A stretch of DNA of 64,000 nt, from NCBI GenBank assembly GCA_028386065.3, contig JAKUCV010000901.1, forward strand, positions 64,207 through 128,206, read 5' to 3'. The notes below the pieces were generated by a model. The model worked only from the letters and a program-made list of their open reading frames with translations, did no database searches and was not told the DNA's origin. Within the stretch, counting starts at the first letter, position 1, and every line of letters starts with the position of its first letter. This document shows positions 23,732-35,234 of this stretch, one piece after another. The position numbers and the translations under genes are program-made. Origin of the DNA: Turnera subulata (lineage: Eukaryota > Streptophyta > Magnoliopsida > Malpighiales > Passifloraceae).

Positions 23732-26537
23732 ATGATTCTGGAGGGGCGTGATACTTTCGTTGTTCACGTGGTGGACTCCACGATACCAGTGTCGGGTTTG
23801 GAGGACATCCCGATGGTGAGGGAGTTTCCAGATATTTTCCCTGATGAGCTGCCAGGTTTACCTCCGGAGCGTGAGGTTGAGTATAAAGTGGACTTGGTAC
23901 CGGTAGTTGCTCCTTTTTTCATTGCACCCTACAGGATTGCTTTGACTGAACTTCAAGAGTTGAAGAAGCAATTGGAGGAGTTGCTAAAAAGGGGTTTCAT
24001 TAGACCGAGCACTTCACCATGGGGTGCCCCGGTGTTGTTTGTGAAGAAGAAAGATGGAGGTATGCGAATGTGCGTAGACCGCAGGCAGTTTAACAAGGTG
24101 ATTGTGAAAAACAAGTATCCATTGCCCAGGATTGATGACTTGCTTGATCAGTTGCAAGGAGCATCCGTGTTCTCGAGGATTGACTTGCGATCCGGATACC
24201 ATCAGGTCAGGATTGCAGAACAGGACATACAAAAAACTGCTTTTCGCACTTGGTATGGTTGCTACGAGTTGTTGTGGTTCTGCTCGGGTTGACAAATGCT
24301 CTAATAGTTTTCACATGTGTGGTGCATGGGGTACTCCATGAATTCTTTGACCGGTTTATGGTTATTCTTTTTCATGATATGTTTTTGTCTACTCGAGGAG
24401 TAAGGCCGAGTATGAGGGGCATTTGAGGCTGGTGTTGTAGAGCTGCGGGAGAAATAACTTTATGCCAAACTCAGCAAGTGTGAGTTTTGGCTGGATAAGG
24501 TTGCCTTCCTCGGGCATATTGTGTCCGGTGAGGGTATTAAGGTGGACCCGACCAAGGTGATGGCAATTACGGAATGGGAACCACCGTAGAAGTTACCCGA
24601 GGTACAAAGTTTCTTGGACTTATTGGCTTGTACCAGGGGTTTATGGATGGTTTCCTTTGATAGCGGATCCCATGACGAGCTTTTGGGGGGTAGTTTGCGT
24701 CTTTGGTTGGGATTACACTATCAACAGAGTTACGTGGTGTTAGAGAGTCGTTTGACTTATGCACCTATTTTGATTGCTTTGAGACTCTATGTGGAGTACA
24801 CGGTGATTAATTATGCTTCTGGTTTGAGTTTGGGATGTGACCTGATACAGGAGGGTCGGTTGTTGCTTATGCCTCTAGGCAATTGGGAACTCATAAGAAG
24901 AGTTACCAAACCTATGATCTGGAATTATCTGTTGAGATCATTGCTCTGAAATCTAGGGACACTGTTTGTTTGGCGAGAAGTGTCGGATTCTCACGAATCA
25001 CAAGTTAGTTGTTTCTATGGTTGGGGAGTCCGGTCATTTGGGGAGTCAGTCTCTTATACCTTCCTTGGTAGAGTTGGTTGGATGTACAGTTGGAGGTGGA
25101 CGACACCGAGGCTTTGCTAGTCAGTTCTAGCATTCGACTGACCTTGCGAGACAAAATCAACGAGTTGTTTCTTTTGGTAACCCTCATCTAGTTGAGTTGC
25201 GGGATAAGGCCCTCGGTGGAGAGAGTTCTAGTTTCTATATTCTGGAGGATGGTGCTTGATGATTGGTGATCGTCTTTGTGTTTCGGATGTGGATGACTAG
25301 AGGAGGTGGATTATGGATGAGGCGTACAACGCGCCCTATGCCATGCCTTCGGGTATCACAAAGATGTGCTTGAACCTGCAGAGTTACTGTTGGTAGTCTT
25401 TTATGAAGATGGATGTTACAGAATTTGTGGTTTGTTGAATGACTTGTCAGCAGGGGGTAGCCGAGCATTAGGCTCCTGCCGGCAAGTTTAGATCTTTGAC
25501 TTTTTTGCAGAGGATGTGCATCAGGCTCCTGCTGGCAAGTTGAGATCTTTGACTTTTCCGCAGAGGATGTGGGAAAGTATCACTGTGGACTTTGTGATTG
25601 GGTTAGTGAGGACCTGGAGTCGGCATGATGCCAGTTGGGTCATTGACGACAGGTTGATCAGGTTAGGTCTTTTCTCATATATTGTGACGAAGAGATCCGT
25701 GGTTTATTTTCCATTTCTGGAAAGGTTGCCGTCAGCTTTGGGTACTAAGCTAAATATCGGTGTTGTTGTTCATCCGCAGACTGATGGACAGTCAGAGTGT
25801 TCTTTTCAAGCACTGGACGAGATGTTTTAGCTGGCGTGTATTGCATCATTGGTTCTATGGTATTAGTAGATTTCTTTGGCTGAGTCATTTACAACTACGG
25901 TTACCATTCCGGTTTTGGCATGGCGCCTTACGGGGTTTTACACGAGCAGAAGTATCGTTGTCTAATCGGTTGGGATGAGGAGGGTCTGAGACAGGTGATT
26001 GGTCCAGATCTTGTTCAGGAGACTGTGGATCAGATTGAAGTGGTCAAGCAATGCAGGAGAGCGGCCTAGGACTGACAGAGGAGTTATGTTGATAAGCATC
26101 GTTGGGAGATGGAGTACAGTGTAGGTGACAGAGTTTTCCTCCGTGTTGCTCCCTGGAGAGGTGTTATCCGGTTTGGGAGGAAGGGCAAGTTGAGCCCTCG
26201 ATATATCGGTCCTTATGAGATCGTGGATCGGATTGGTCCGTTAGTTTATAGATTGGCTTTACCGGAGGAGCTGTCTCGCATACACGATGTATTCCATGTT
26301 TAGATGTTGAGGCATTATCGGTCTGATCTGAGTCATATGGTATCACCTATGGAGTTGGAGGTTGCTGATAATTTGACTTATGTCGAGGAGCCGGTTGAGA
26401 TCTTAGCTCGGGAAGTACGGCAGTTGTGGAGTCGTACTATTCCCATGGTTCGAGCTAGATGGAGGCGTCATTCTGCAAATGAGGCTAATTGGGAGGTGGA
26501 GTCTCATATGAGAGAGCAGTACCCGCTTCTATTTTGA
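23732..26537 (+). pseudogene. GyB pol pseudogene
   Basis: 23732-24292 is an open piece of protease-RT linker and reverse transcriptase: [60 protein letters not shown]. The catalytic region after 24293 is recognisable (FHD for FIDD) but full of stops. RNase H (YASGLSLGCDLIQEG) lies near 24810. Integrase fragments lie at 25516-25830 ([23 protein letters not shown]), and the C-terminal segment at 26109-26537 ([46 protein letters not shown]). Near 25470-25575 a segment of about 55 bp is tandemly duplicated. It is closest to GyA pol among the elements here. Confidence 0.88.
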
Positions 26538-26586
26538 TTGTTATCTTGGAATTTCGAGGACAAAATTTTCTTAAGTGGGGTAGAAC

Positions 26587-29580
26587 TGTAACGCCTCGAT
26601 TTTTCATAATTTTATTTATGGAATTTTAATTCCAATTTTTCCCTCGAGAGTTTTTCGAAGTTTTGTAACCTAATGGTATTTAATTATCTCGAATTACTAA
26701 GCCTTATGTCGGGTTCCTTCTTTATTGAGCCTTCGTTGGAGTTAATTCGGATTTTGGAGTTGGAACTTAAGTTTTGGTGTAGATTTGTCAAAACTAAGCC
26801 GTTTTGACTAAAAAGGGGAAAAAAATGTGAGCGTGTTGACTGGGCAGGGCGGGTTGACCGCGCCTAAGCGGAATGACAGGTCGTTCATTAGGGCGGCCAA
26901 AACCCTAGCCTATCCCCTTTCTTTTCTTTTCTTTTCTTTTCTTTTCTTTTCTTCTCTCTCTTTCTTTTTCTCTTTGCTGCCGCTTCCACTCACTTTCTTT
27001 TCTTTCTTCTCTGCTCCACACCCAACGGCGGCCCTACCTCTCTAATCTTATCTTTTCTTTGCAACACCCGCTGCCTCTACCTTCTCGCCGTCTTCTTGCC
27101 GCCGTTTGATCCCTGGAGAGGAGAGGAGTGGTTTGTGGCGGGCTTGTGACGGAGGACTCAAGGTCTTCCCTCAGATTGTATGTGTGCGAGTTCTGGGTCG
27201 ATCTGTCTCGCCGTTAGTCCGGTAAGTCACCGCTTCCCTTCATCTTCCTATCCTCTTTTCTTCTTGTTCGTTGGCCTTGGGAACCGATTGACTAATCCGG
27301 TTTTGTTTGGCGTGGTGCTTGGGTGTCGTGTTGTTCTGGTGGGTCCGGTTGTTGTGGTTGGTGGCTTTGTTTTGCTTGGTGGTTCGACTGTTTGGTTGTG
27401 CACGGTAGTCGTGATGTTGTTGTGGAGGTGCTTGACTTCCGTTGTGTTGTTTTAGGTTCGATGTGGTGGCGCGATTGGTGTTTCGTTGGTGGCTAGATGC
27501 TATGTTATTTTGAGGCAGTGAGATGCTTGTAGTGTTGCTGGATAGTGGTGGTTTCTGGGTGCTCGGGATAGGGGTTTTGCAGTGGAGGTGCGATCTGCTG
27601 TGACCAGGCTTGGGTCGCCGGCAGTGTTGTGTCGGTCGGTTTAGTTCCAGCCAACGAGTGTACAGATTTGTGGTCCAGTAGGTTCTTGGCCTTCCTTTTC
27701 TCCTTTCAATTGTGTCGATAATTCTGAGAATAGGGAGATGTGGCTTGAATATTGATTTGTTGTTCTTTGTGTCAGTGCTTGGGTTGGATGTTGGGGTTGC
27801 GATGTTGTTGTTGGACAGTGTTGTATTGTAGTACATTTAATCAATGTATTAAAAAGAAAAGGTTTTAGTGAAAACCGAGTGCGACGGCATGTTGAGAGAC
27901 GCGTGGCCGGAATCCACCCGATGCGGAGAGAACCTTTAGGCCGGTAAGTCCGAGCTCGGATTTAGGAGTTAGTTTGACTATCATGACGGGTTGGGCCCAG
28001 GCCCATTAACTCTATTTGGTTCATGGATAGAGAATGAGAGTAGGCCCAATAAAGAGTAATTGTTTGAGACGGGCTTTAGGCCCAAACAAAGGGCAAATGC
28101 AAGATTTGGGTTTTAGGCCCAATGGTATAATCAAGTAAGTAGACTAATGGACGATGAATCCGGAAGTTGGGTTGGTTGAGGCTTATAAGAATTATTTGGG
28201 CTTAGATCCAGACCTTTTTGTAACGAGCCTAGACCAACGATTTATAAACATAGTCGGGCTGGAGGACTTAAGTTGTTATAGAGATATAATCACATAACTA
28301 GTATGCATCTATCATGTCCTATGTTTGCCATAAATGTGATTCTGTTGTGTTATAACATAGGATATGTCGAGGCAAGGCGGTGTATTGGATTTTTCCAAGG
28401 CAATTTCTATAGTTCAGGTGAGGACATATAAACCTTTTTATGCTTTACTGCCTGCGGTACTCAGGTTGATGGGCTTGGGACACAGTGTGGTAAATGGTGC
28501 TATGCTGCAAGTATTTTATGCCTGTTTTAGCTTGTGATTCATGCTTTGGCTGTGTGGTGTGCCTGATTGTATATGTATATTCTTGATGCTCTGTTAATTA
28601 TTATGAGCTGATAATGCCATGTTAATCGTTATGAGCAGATAATGCCATGTTAATTGTTGTGGGCTAACAATGCCATGTTAATCATCTATGAGCTGAATTG
28701 CCATGTTTATGATATGTTCTGGTTGCAACATCATGTATATTTTGAGCCATAGGCTCTGTTTAAGGAAAAATGTTGTAATGGTATACAACCTGTATACAAC
28801 CATAAGAAACACTTAGACAAACTTCATAATTGGTAGGATAACAAATATTCTACTGTGGGTCTATTGATCGGTTGCACCGAGTGGGAGAGTGGGTACCCCT
28901 CGGGAGTTGTGATGGATAAAAACAGAGAGTTTTAGAGACGGTGCCTTGGGGATTAGATGGAAGCTCCCCTTGGTTTTTTTGGTACTGAGAGCATCCCTCA
29001 GAGAGGCGCCGCCATGGGGAAGGTGGGTGTACCCCTTGGTTATTGTATACCTGGTCTTGGTATGTACTGAGTGCACCCCTCAGAGAGCCGTCGGCCACTT
29101 GAGGTATTTCAGTGGTTAGTTTTGTTTCAGACCTTACCCGTTCCGATGAGATAGTATTTTTGGGTTGAGCCCTGGACTGATCAGTTGCTACAGCACCCGA
29201 CGTACACAGTAGAGGGCCCTAATAAAATATTCAACCGTCATTAAATACCAAGCATAACTATAATAAGTTGTTTAAGTCTGATGTTGACTTTGTACTTTGC
29301 ACTGTGACTTATTTGTGCACTATGGTTGTTATTGACAGAAATCGATGTACTCGTGGTTGATTTGTATTAGTATATTCTGGTTTATTTGTTTATGGTGAGA
29401 GAGTGGTTGGTCTCACCCCTCACTTTTACATAGGTTGACTGATCGTGGGTCAGGGACGCATTCAGGTAACTGGGCCTACTTTCCTTCGTGGATGGATCCA
29501 TAGGTTGACACTCCATATCTTTGCATTTGTCATTGGACTCGTTATTGATTTCCGTTGTATAACTTATCGGGATGCTATTT
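26587..29580 (+). repeat. GyB 3' LTR, first piece
   Basis: Begins TGTAACGCC after the purine-rich AAGTGGGGTAGAAC. It is interrupted at 29580 by the solo LTR. It has the same modules as the 5' LTR but is shorter, lacking about 180 bp near 27820 and one 34-bp unit near 28120. Confidence 0.88.
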
Positions 29581-32495
29581 TGAAACGCCTGTGTCCCAAT
29601 TTATTAATATAAAATAGAATTTAAAGACTGTGAGGGGGTGAGATCAACCACTGTCTCACCGCAAACAAATAAACTAGAATATACAAATACAAATCAACTA
29701 CAACATAGGTGTCAGGCAGTAACAGACACAGAGCACAAAACACAATCAATTGTTTGTCACAATTATCAAAAATTAGTGCTTTATTAGAGTTTTAGTATTT
29801 TATTAGGGCCCTCTACTGTGTGCGTCGAGCTCGGTCCCGTTTGATCAGACAACCAGGGCATAGGCCCAAATACAATCAAGGCCCAAGCCCAAATATCATC
29901 ATAGAGAGAGAGAGACAGACAGAGAGAAAGAGAGAGGTAGAAAAGGGGAGGTAGAAAGAGGGAGGTAGAACTGGTCATCACAGACCCATATGCAAAACTG
30001 CATATACCATGCTATCCCGCATGCATTCCCGAGGGGTATCACTTCCCGCTCGAACCAACCGGTCAACAGCCACACAGTTGAATATTTTTATTGTACATTA
30101 TTCTTAGGTATGCTTAAAGAGTTATGTGTACCATACGTTAGGATTATACAGGGTTGTGTGGATTTAATATCTTATTCTCAAGTCCGGGCCTCTAGCCCAC
30201 AGTCCACCACACAAACCACCAATCCATATCTCATGTTATTCAACATAACTAAACAAGTCATGATCGACATGCACAATATATCACATCGGAAAAGAGGTCA
30301 CATAATCAGGCACGCCACATCAAAGGTATCATCAACATAATACACTTTGCAAATAGCGACATCAACACAACAGGCATACACGCATACAGCATTCAATGCC
30401 AAACAAATACTACCACTTGTATATCATGTTAACTAACCGAGCATTGTAGGCAGTAATGCATACAAGGGTTTATATGTCCTCACCTTGGCCATATCAATTG
30501 TCTCGGAACCTGAAGCTTTGTTCCGCCTCGACATTCCTATGCCCTCAACATCCTACCACATATACGTCACATAAGACACTTATTCATGACAAATACTAAA
30601 TGCATGTTAAAGATGAAATCTTGAGCCTTCTAGCCCGTTTGTGTTCATTAACTGTGAATCCACTAATAAGTGAGGGTCCAAGCCCAAATATAATCCTTAA
30701 ACTCCATAATTTCATATTTAACTTAAATCCATATTATAGGTGTTGGGCCTAAGCCCATATAAACTTAATCAAACCTTATCGAGCCTAGAGTCCATCTCAA
30801 ATACAAGCCATTGGGCCTAAAGCCCACCTCATTAGTCATTGGGCCAAAAAGCCCATATAAAATTAATATGACATTAATTGGGCCTAAGCCTGGCCCATCC
30901 TCAAAATCACATTAACCGAACTCCCAAGCCCAAACATTTTCCGGCCCAAAAAATACTACGTGCGTCGGACATGTACCGGCCACGCCACTCAACTTTCCAA
31001 GCTCGGTATCCACTATACCCTTCTCATTTTAATACAATGATTAAATACAATTACACTATATGACATGTACAAAATCAAATAACGGCCAACACCGAGAATT
31101 ACCATGTAATGTCGGGAAAAAAATTTATGTCTTGCCGGAACAGCAACCCGAGCCTCGCCGGATTCCGGTCAGCCCTCGCTGGAAAATTCCATAACAGCCC
31201 ATATATGCCCCTTAAACAAGCTGCCGACCAAAAACAACACCGACCGAACATGCAACTCAATTATCCAGATTTCCAAAGCAATTAAATAAATTCACAACTC
31301 AAGGTCACCGGTAAAGCTTACTGAAGAAGAACGATCCCTCAATGTTCCGTTAGATCCGGACCAATGTGTTGGTCCTCGCCTCAGAACCGGCAGGCTCGAA
31401 CACAGCCCCTGTCCAGGTGGAACCCGCACCAGCAAGGCCGAAGTCTCGTCGCCATCCACCACGAACTCGCCGCCGACCGTCGACCCGCAACAGCACAACC
31501 TGACACCACCAGCAGCCCCGGCCAACGTAGCCACCAACCAAAACAATAACAAGACCACCAGCCACCTCGCGTCCACCCGCCATCATCTGTAAAACAGAAC
31601 CCTGTTCGGGTTAATTCCAACCAACAATAACATCAACAACCAACAACAAACCCAGAATGAAAGCAGGAGTGAGGAGGAAGGGACGGCGACACTTACCCAG
31701 GTGGCGACGGCGACAGGTTTGGGTTCACGCCTCGGGTCATTCGTCGTTCGTCCTCTTCGGGTGTGCCTCCTCTCCACCTCGATGCAGCAACGACGGCGAC
31801 TCCTCGTCAGGCCCTTCTGTCCGAGCCCAGATCGCGAACCAACCCCGCCTTCTCCCTCGACCTGCACCGACGACAACACGAAAAGAAGAGATGGAGGCGG
31901 CGGCATCTCGACGGCAGTGGCTCGAAAGGAGGAAGGAGAAGAAGAAAGGAGACAGCAGGTGCGGCGGTTATGAGTGAAAATGAAGAGGGAGAGGAAGGGA
32001 ATCGGGGGGTAACCATAGTCTGCACGATTGAGGGCGTGTGCTCAGGGAACAAATCGTGGGAGAGAGTGTGGGCGGCGGCTCGGGGAAAGAAGAGAAAAAG
32101 AAAAGAGGGTAGGAAAAAGAAAAGAAAAAGAAAAGGAAAGAAAAAAGAACTTTTAGGGTTTGGCCGGCCAGGATCAAAACGACGTCGTTTTGATCTTGGT
32201 CGCGGTCAACCCTTACCAAGTCAACGCGCCTGTGTAATTTTTTTATTTTATTTTTTTCCTTTCTTTCCTTTTTCCCAAAACGACGTAGTTTTAGGTTCAA
32301 CTACTTCAACCCGCCTTTCACATCGAAACGCGACTTATTCCCGACGAAACCAAACATGCTATAGTTATAACTTAATACAGATATTCCCAAGGAAAATAAT
32401 TCATTTCCATGACCAAAAATCCGGAAAATGGGAAATAAAATTTTAAAATTCCGAAAATCCACAGAAATTAAATACCGAAAATTTGGGGCGTTACA
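29581..32495 (-). mobile_element. Solo GyA-type gypsy LTR in GyB 3' LTR
   Basis: 2915 bp, TGAAACG to CGTTACA on the plus strand. It is flanked by tattt (29576-29580) and taatt (32496-32500), a 5-bp duplication with one mismatch. Host LTR sequence continues on both sides, as shown by the uninterrupted copy at 22535-22550. No internal sequence is present. Open frames between 31292 and 32446 are GC-rich LTR sequence without protein resemblance. Motifs such as TTGGGCCTAAAGCCCA are dense between 30630 and 30960. Confidence 0.9.
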
Positions 32496-32500
32496 TAATT

Positions 32501-32731
32501 TGTTTTATTTGGATTGAACATTTGTTATTCTGGTTGGTTTGCCGGTGTTTACTTGGCTTGATAAGCCTGATTTATTGTTCAGTCATTTAGCACCCTGATA
32601 TTTAATTTATTGTTATGAGGTTTTGATGGAATGTTTTCCACGGATGTTGGCATCCCTAGACTCAAGGGCATTTTGGTCTTTTCATTATTATTTAAGTTTT
32701 GTATATTTGTTCTTGGGATGCGATAGTTTCA
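32501..32731 (+). repeat. GyB 3' LTR, second piece
   Basis: Matches 22540-22769 and ends ATAGTTTCA. The following ttaat is the presumed target duplication of GyB. Confidence 0.85.
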
Positions 32732-33055
32732 TTAATGGGTACTAACTATATCAGTACGGTGCACCTACCTTTTCGGTGCTCATTCCAGAAAAAATTCCAA
32801 ACTTAAACGTGCTTGACTTGGAGAAATTCTGGGATGAGTGACCTCCTGGAAGTTTTTCGCGAAAGCATGCGAGTGAGGACAAAGCATGCTGGAAAGGTCT
32901 TGTGTTGGTCTATAGTGACAGTCGACAAGCCGGGATGTTACAGTTGGTAGCGGAGCTCCAAAACTCCCCTAGTACGGTGCGGGGTTCGAGGACGAACCAA
33001 GCAGAAGCTGGTGGACCTGTGACACCTGGGGTCTAAGAGGAGTGCACCTAGCTCT
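32732..33055 (+). mobile_element. Gypsy LTR end with primer-binding site (fragment)
   Basis: An LTR-like end GGGATGTTACA at 32942 is followed after one base by TTGGTAGCGGAGC (32944-32956) and a short leader. The LTR portion (about 210 bp) is cut off on the left by the GyB insertion and the body is cut off on the right near 33055. It is a truncated plus-strand gypsy element that formed the target for GyB. Confidence 0.6.
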
Positions 33056-34405
33056 TATTTTTAAGAAAATATTTCAACCCTCCATATCTTTTCTAAGAAT
33101 ATCATTCTCTTTTAGCAACTTGTCACACATAGCAATATTACATGCAATCTTCAATTCAAGTTCAATATGAACATTTTGAATAGCAAATTTCTCTATTTCA
33201 TAATCGATCAGCATAAGCACGATCAAATTTTTTATATGCATTTTTATGAGCTTCAATATCATACTCAAAAATATCAATGTATTTTTTGTATGCAATGTTT
33301 TTCTTAAGAGCTTGCTTGTATTTATCATGCAATTCACCAAATGCAACTTGTAATTCATCAGAGGTGAAGTCAAGAGAGTCATTTACCTCAAATTCTCCTT
33401 AAGCCATAAAGCACAGATTTACTGCTTCATCTACGCCCGAGTCACATGAAGAATCTAAGTCATCACAAGCAAAGATGACCTTCTTTTCCTTGGTTTTTGA
33501 AGAATCATAATTGTTTTTCTTTTGGTAGGGACAATCAAACTTGATATGGTCAGGACGGTTGCAACCAAAGCACACAAGAAGATCCTTTTTTGGTTCTTCA
33601 ATCTTTTCTCCCCTAGGACTTCTTCCTTTGAGTTGCTTCTTCATCTTAAGATAGCTTACAAATTTTCTAGTGACTAGAGCCACATCGGCATCACTTTCAT
33701 CGTCTCTTGGTTTCTATACCTTTAGAGCTAAGTCTTTCTTGTTAGGTTCCTTCACTTTCATTTTTGAGCGATTGACGAGTAGCTTGCCAATCAGTTAATC
33801 ACAGGAGAGAGTATTCAAATTTTGTACTTCTTCTATGACAGAAACCTTTGGCTCCCAGGAAGTGATCTATGAACCTTTGAAACCTTTTCTCTATGTGATA
33901 ACTTTTCCATGGGTTATAAGACTATTTTAGAGAATAGTGAAGTGAGTATCCATATCCTGTATAGTTTCTCCAGCAACCATCTAGATTAGCTCAAAGTCTC
34001 TCATCAAGCGTTTGAGCCTTGATTCCTTTACCTGATTTGTGCCTTCATGAGTTATACATAAGAGCCTTTAGATATCATAAGTTGTTTCATATGACCTGAC
34101 CCTTTGGAACTCACATTCACTTATGCAACAAAGTAGGACATTATTGGCTTCAGCTTCAAGCTTGGTTCTTCTCATTTCTTCTTCCGTCCAGAACTGCATA
34201 TCTCTCACGGTCCAATTTATGGATTTTGCACTATGCTCCACAATTCTAGATCCTTCCATTCAAGAAAGATTTTCATTTTAAACTTCCAATAGTTTATGTT
34301 TGCATCATCAAGGCAGGGTGCCTTGTTGACACTTGTTCCCTCATATCCATGATTTTTGTCTCTGGATATTATTCCTCTACACTAAGATCGTAACTCTACT
34401 ACCAA
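33056..34405 (-). pseudogene. Decayed SIRE-like copia gag
   Basis: On the minus strand, 34259-34068 matches the start of a copia gag (NWTVRDMQFW, RVRSYETTYDI). 33683-33399 has the zinc knuckle CFGCNRPDHIKFDC followed by an acidic tail (DDLDSSCDSGVDEAVNLCFMA). 33382-33074 corresponds to the coiled part after it. The same order is seen in the intact SIRE gag at 48430-46493. Frame breaks and stops separate all pieces, and pol is absent. At 34393-34405 the minus strand reads TTGGTAGTAGAGT, a decayed primer site next to an LTR end. Confidence 0.75.
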
Positions 34406-34406
34406 T

Positions 34407-35231
34407 TGTAGGCTCAGAAAAGCCTAAGAAGAAGGGAGGGTGAATTAGCTTTTCAAATAATCGCAGATATGGTTTCTGATAAAACCAAGCAACTGGTTAT
34501 AGGCAGAAGCCACAATAAACACAAATTGGATGAACTCCACGAACAAATTGGAAATAAAGTGAGAGAAGGGAAGAGAGAAATAGAAATCACACAAGTGATG
34601 TATAGTGATTCCCCACATCTGGGTAAGTCAACTACCTAAAGGATCTTCCTTTAAGATTTCAAACTCATACTTATACTTAACCTTTTGCGGGTTCAACCTT
34701 AACCTTTAGAAGAAACAAGCTTCAGCTCTAACCTAAAGCATGCTTCTCACAAGCGCAGCTCTAACCTATCCTCAAAATTTTATTATAGACTTGAGTATCC
34801 AGCAAAACTCAAAAAACTACTCTTACAATGAGTACGAATACAAGTGTGTAAACCAGATAAGAAACCACAGGTATAAGCATGAAATACACACTTAGATTTT
34901 TTTCAATTGGCTGGGATATTTTTAGAGAGATTTTGGACCTCTTTATACAGATTTCAAGTGGGAGAGCTCTTCTCCCGACGACTCTTAAGATTCAAGAGTT
35001 GACTTATGTCCTACACTTGTCCATGATGGATTAATTTATGGAAGTCTTGCACTTTTCAATTCCTCAATTTGAAAATGATATCATTTTTGGTAAGTTTGGA
35101 CCACAAACTTAATTGAAGTTAGGTGAGGAGATATAACTTTCTCTGGCCACTAATCTCTTCCTTGCACACCACTGTTAGCCGTTGGTGGTTGGTCTTCAAT
35201 GAATGTGAGGACCACCCACAACTTGCAGTAA
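34407..35231 (-). repeat. Decayed LTR of the SIRE-like fragment
   Basis: Begins TGTAGGCTCAGAAAAGCC next to the decayed primer site, the same arrangement as TGTAAGCCC at 48486. It shares the theme gggtgaattagc with the young SIRE LTR but is otherwise diverged. The outer end is unclear because the CACTA element follows; LTR-like sequence may resume after 37864. Confidence 0.55.
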
Positions 35232-35234
35232 AAG

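Larger units (their letters stand above)
1082..32731 (+). mobile_element. GyB: degenerate Ty3/gypsy element hosting nested insertions
   Basis: This is the outermost element of the left half. Its 5' LTR is seen in two pieces (1082-3218 and 21680-22769), the internal region is 22770-26586, and the 3' LTR is also in two pieces (26587-29580 and 32501-32731). The two LTRs align over their length, for example the pyrimidine tract near 1115 with that near 26916, and 22540-22760 with 32501-32725. The first roughly 300 bp of the 5' LTR are outside the window, beyond the copia LTR. The 5-bp target site on the right would be ttaat (32732-32736); its partner is not visible. The body has many stops and deletions, so the element is old and inactive. 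It is Tekay/Del-like by its pol and LTR length (over 3 kb). Confidence 0.85.

Noticed and set aside
31292..32446. Several overlapping GC-rich frames including one of 227 codons.
   Set aside because: They lie inside a solo LTR with target duplication, on both strands, without domain resemblance.
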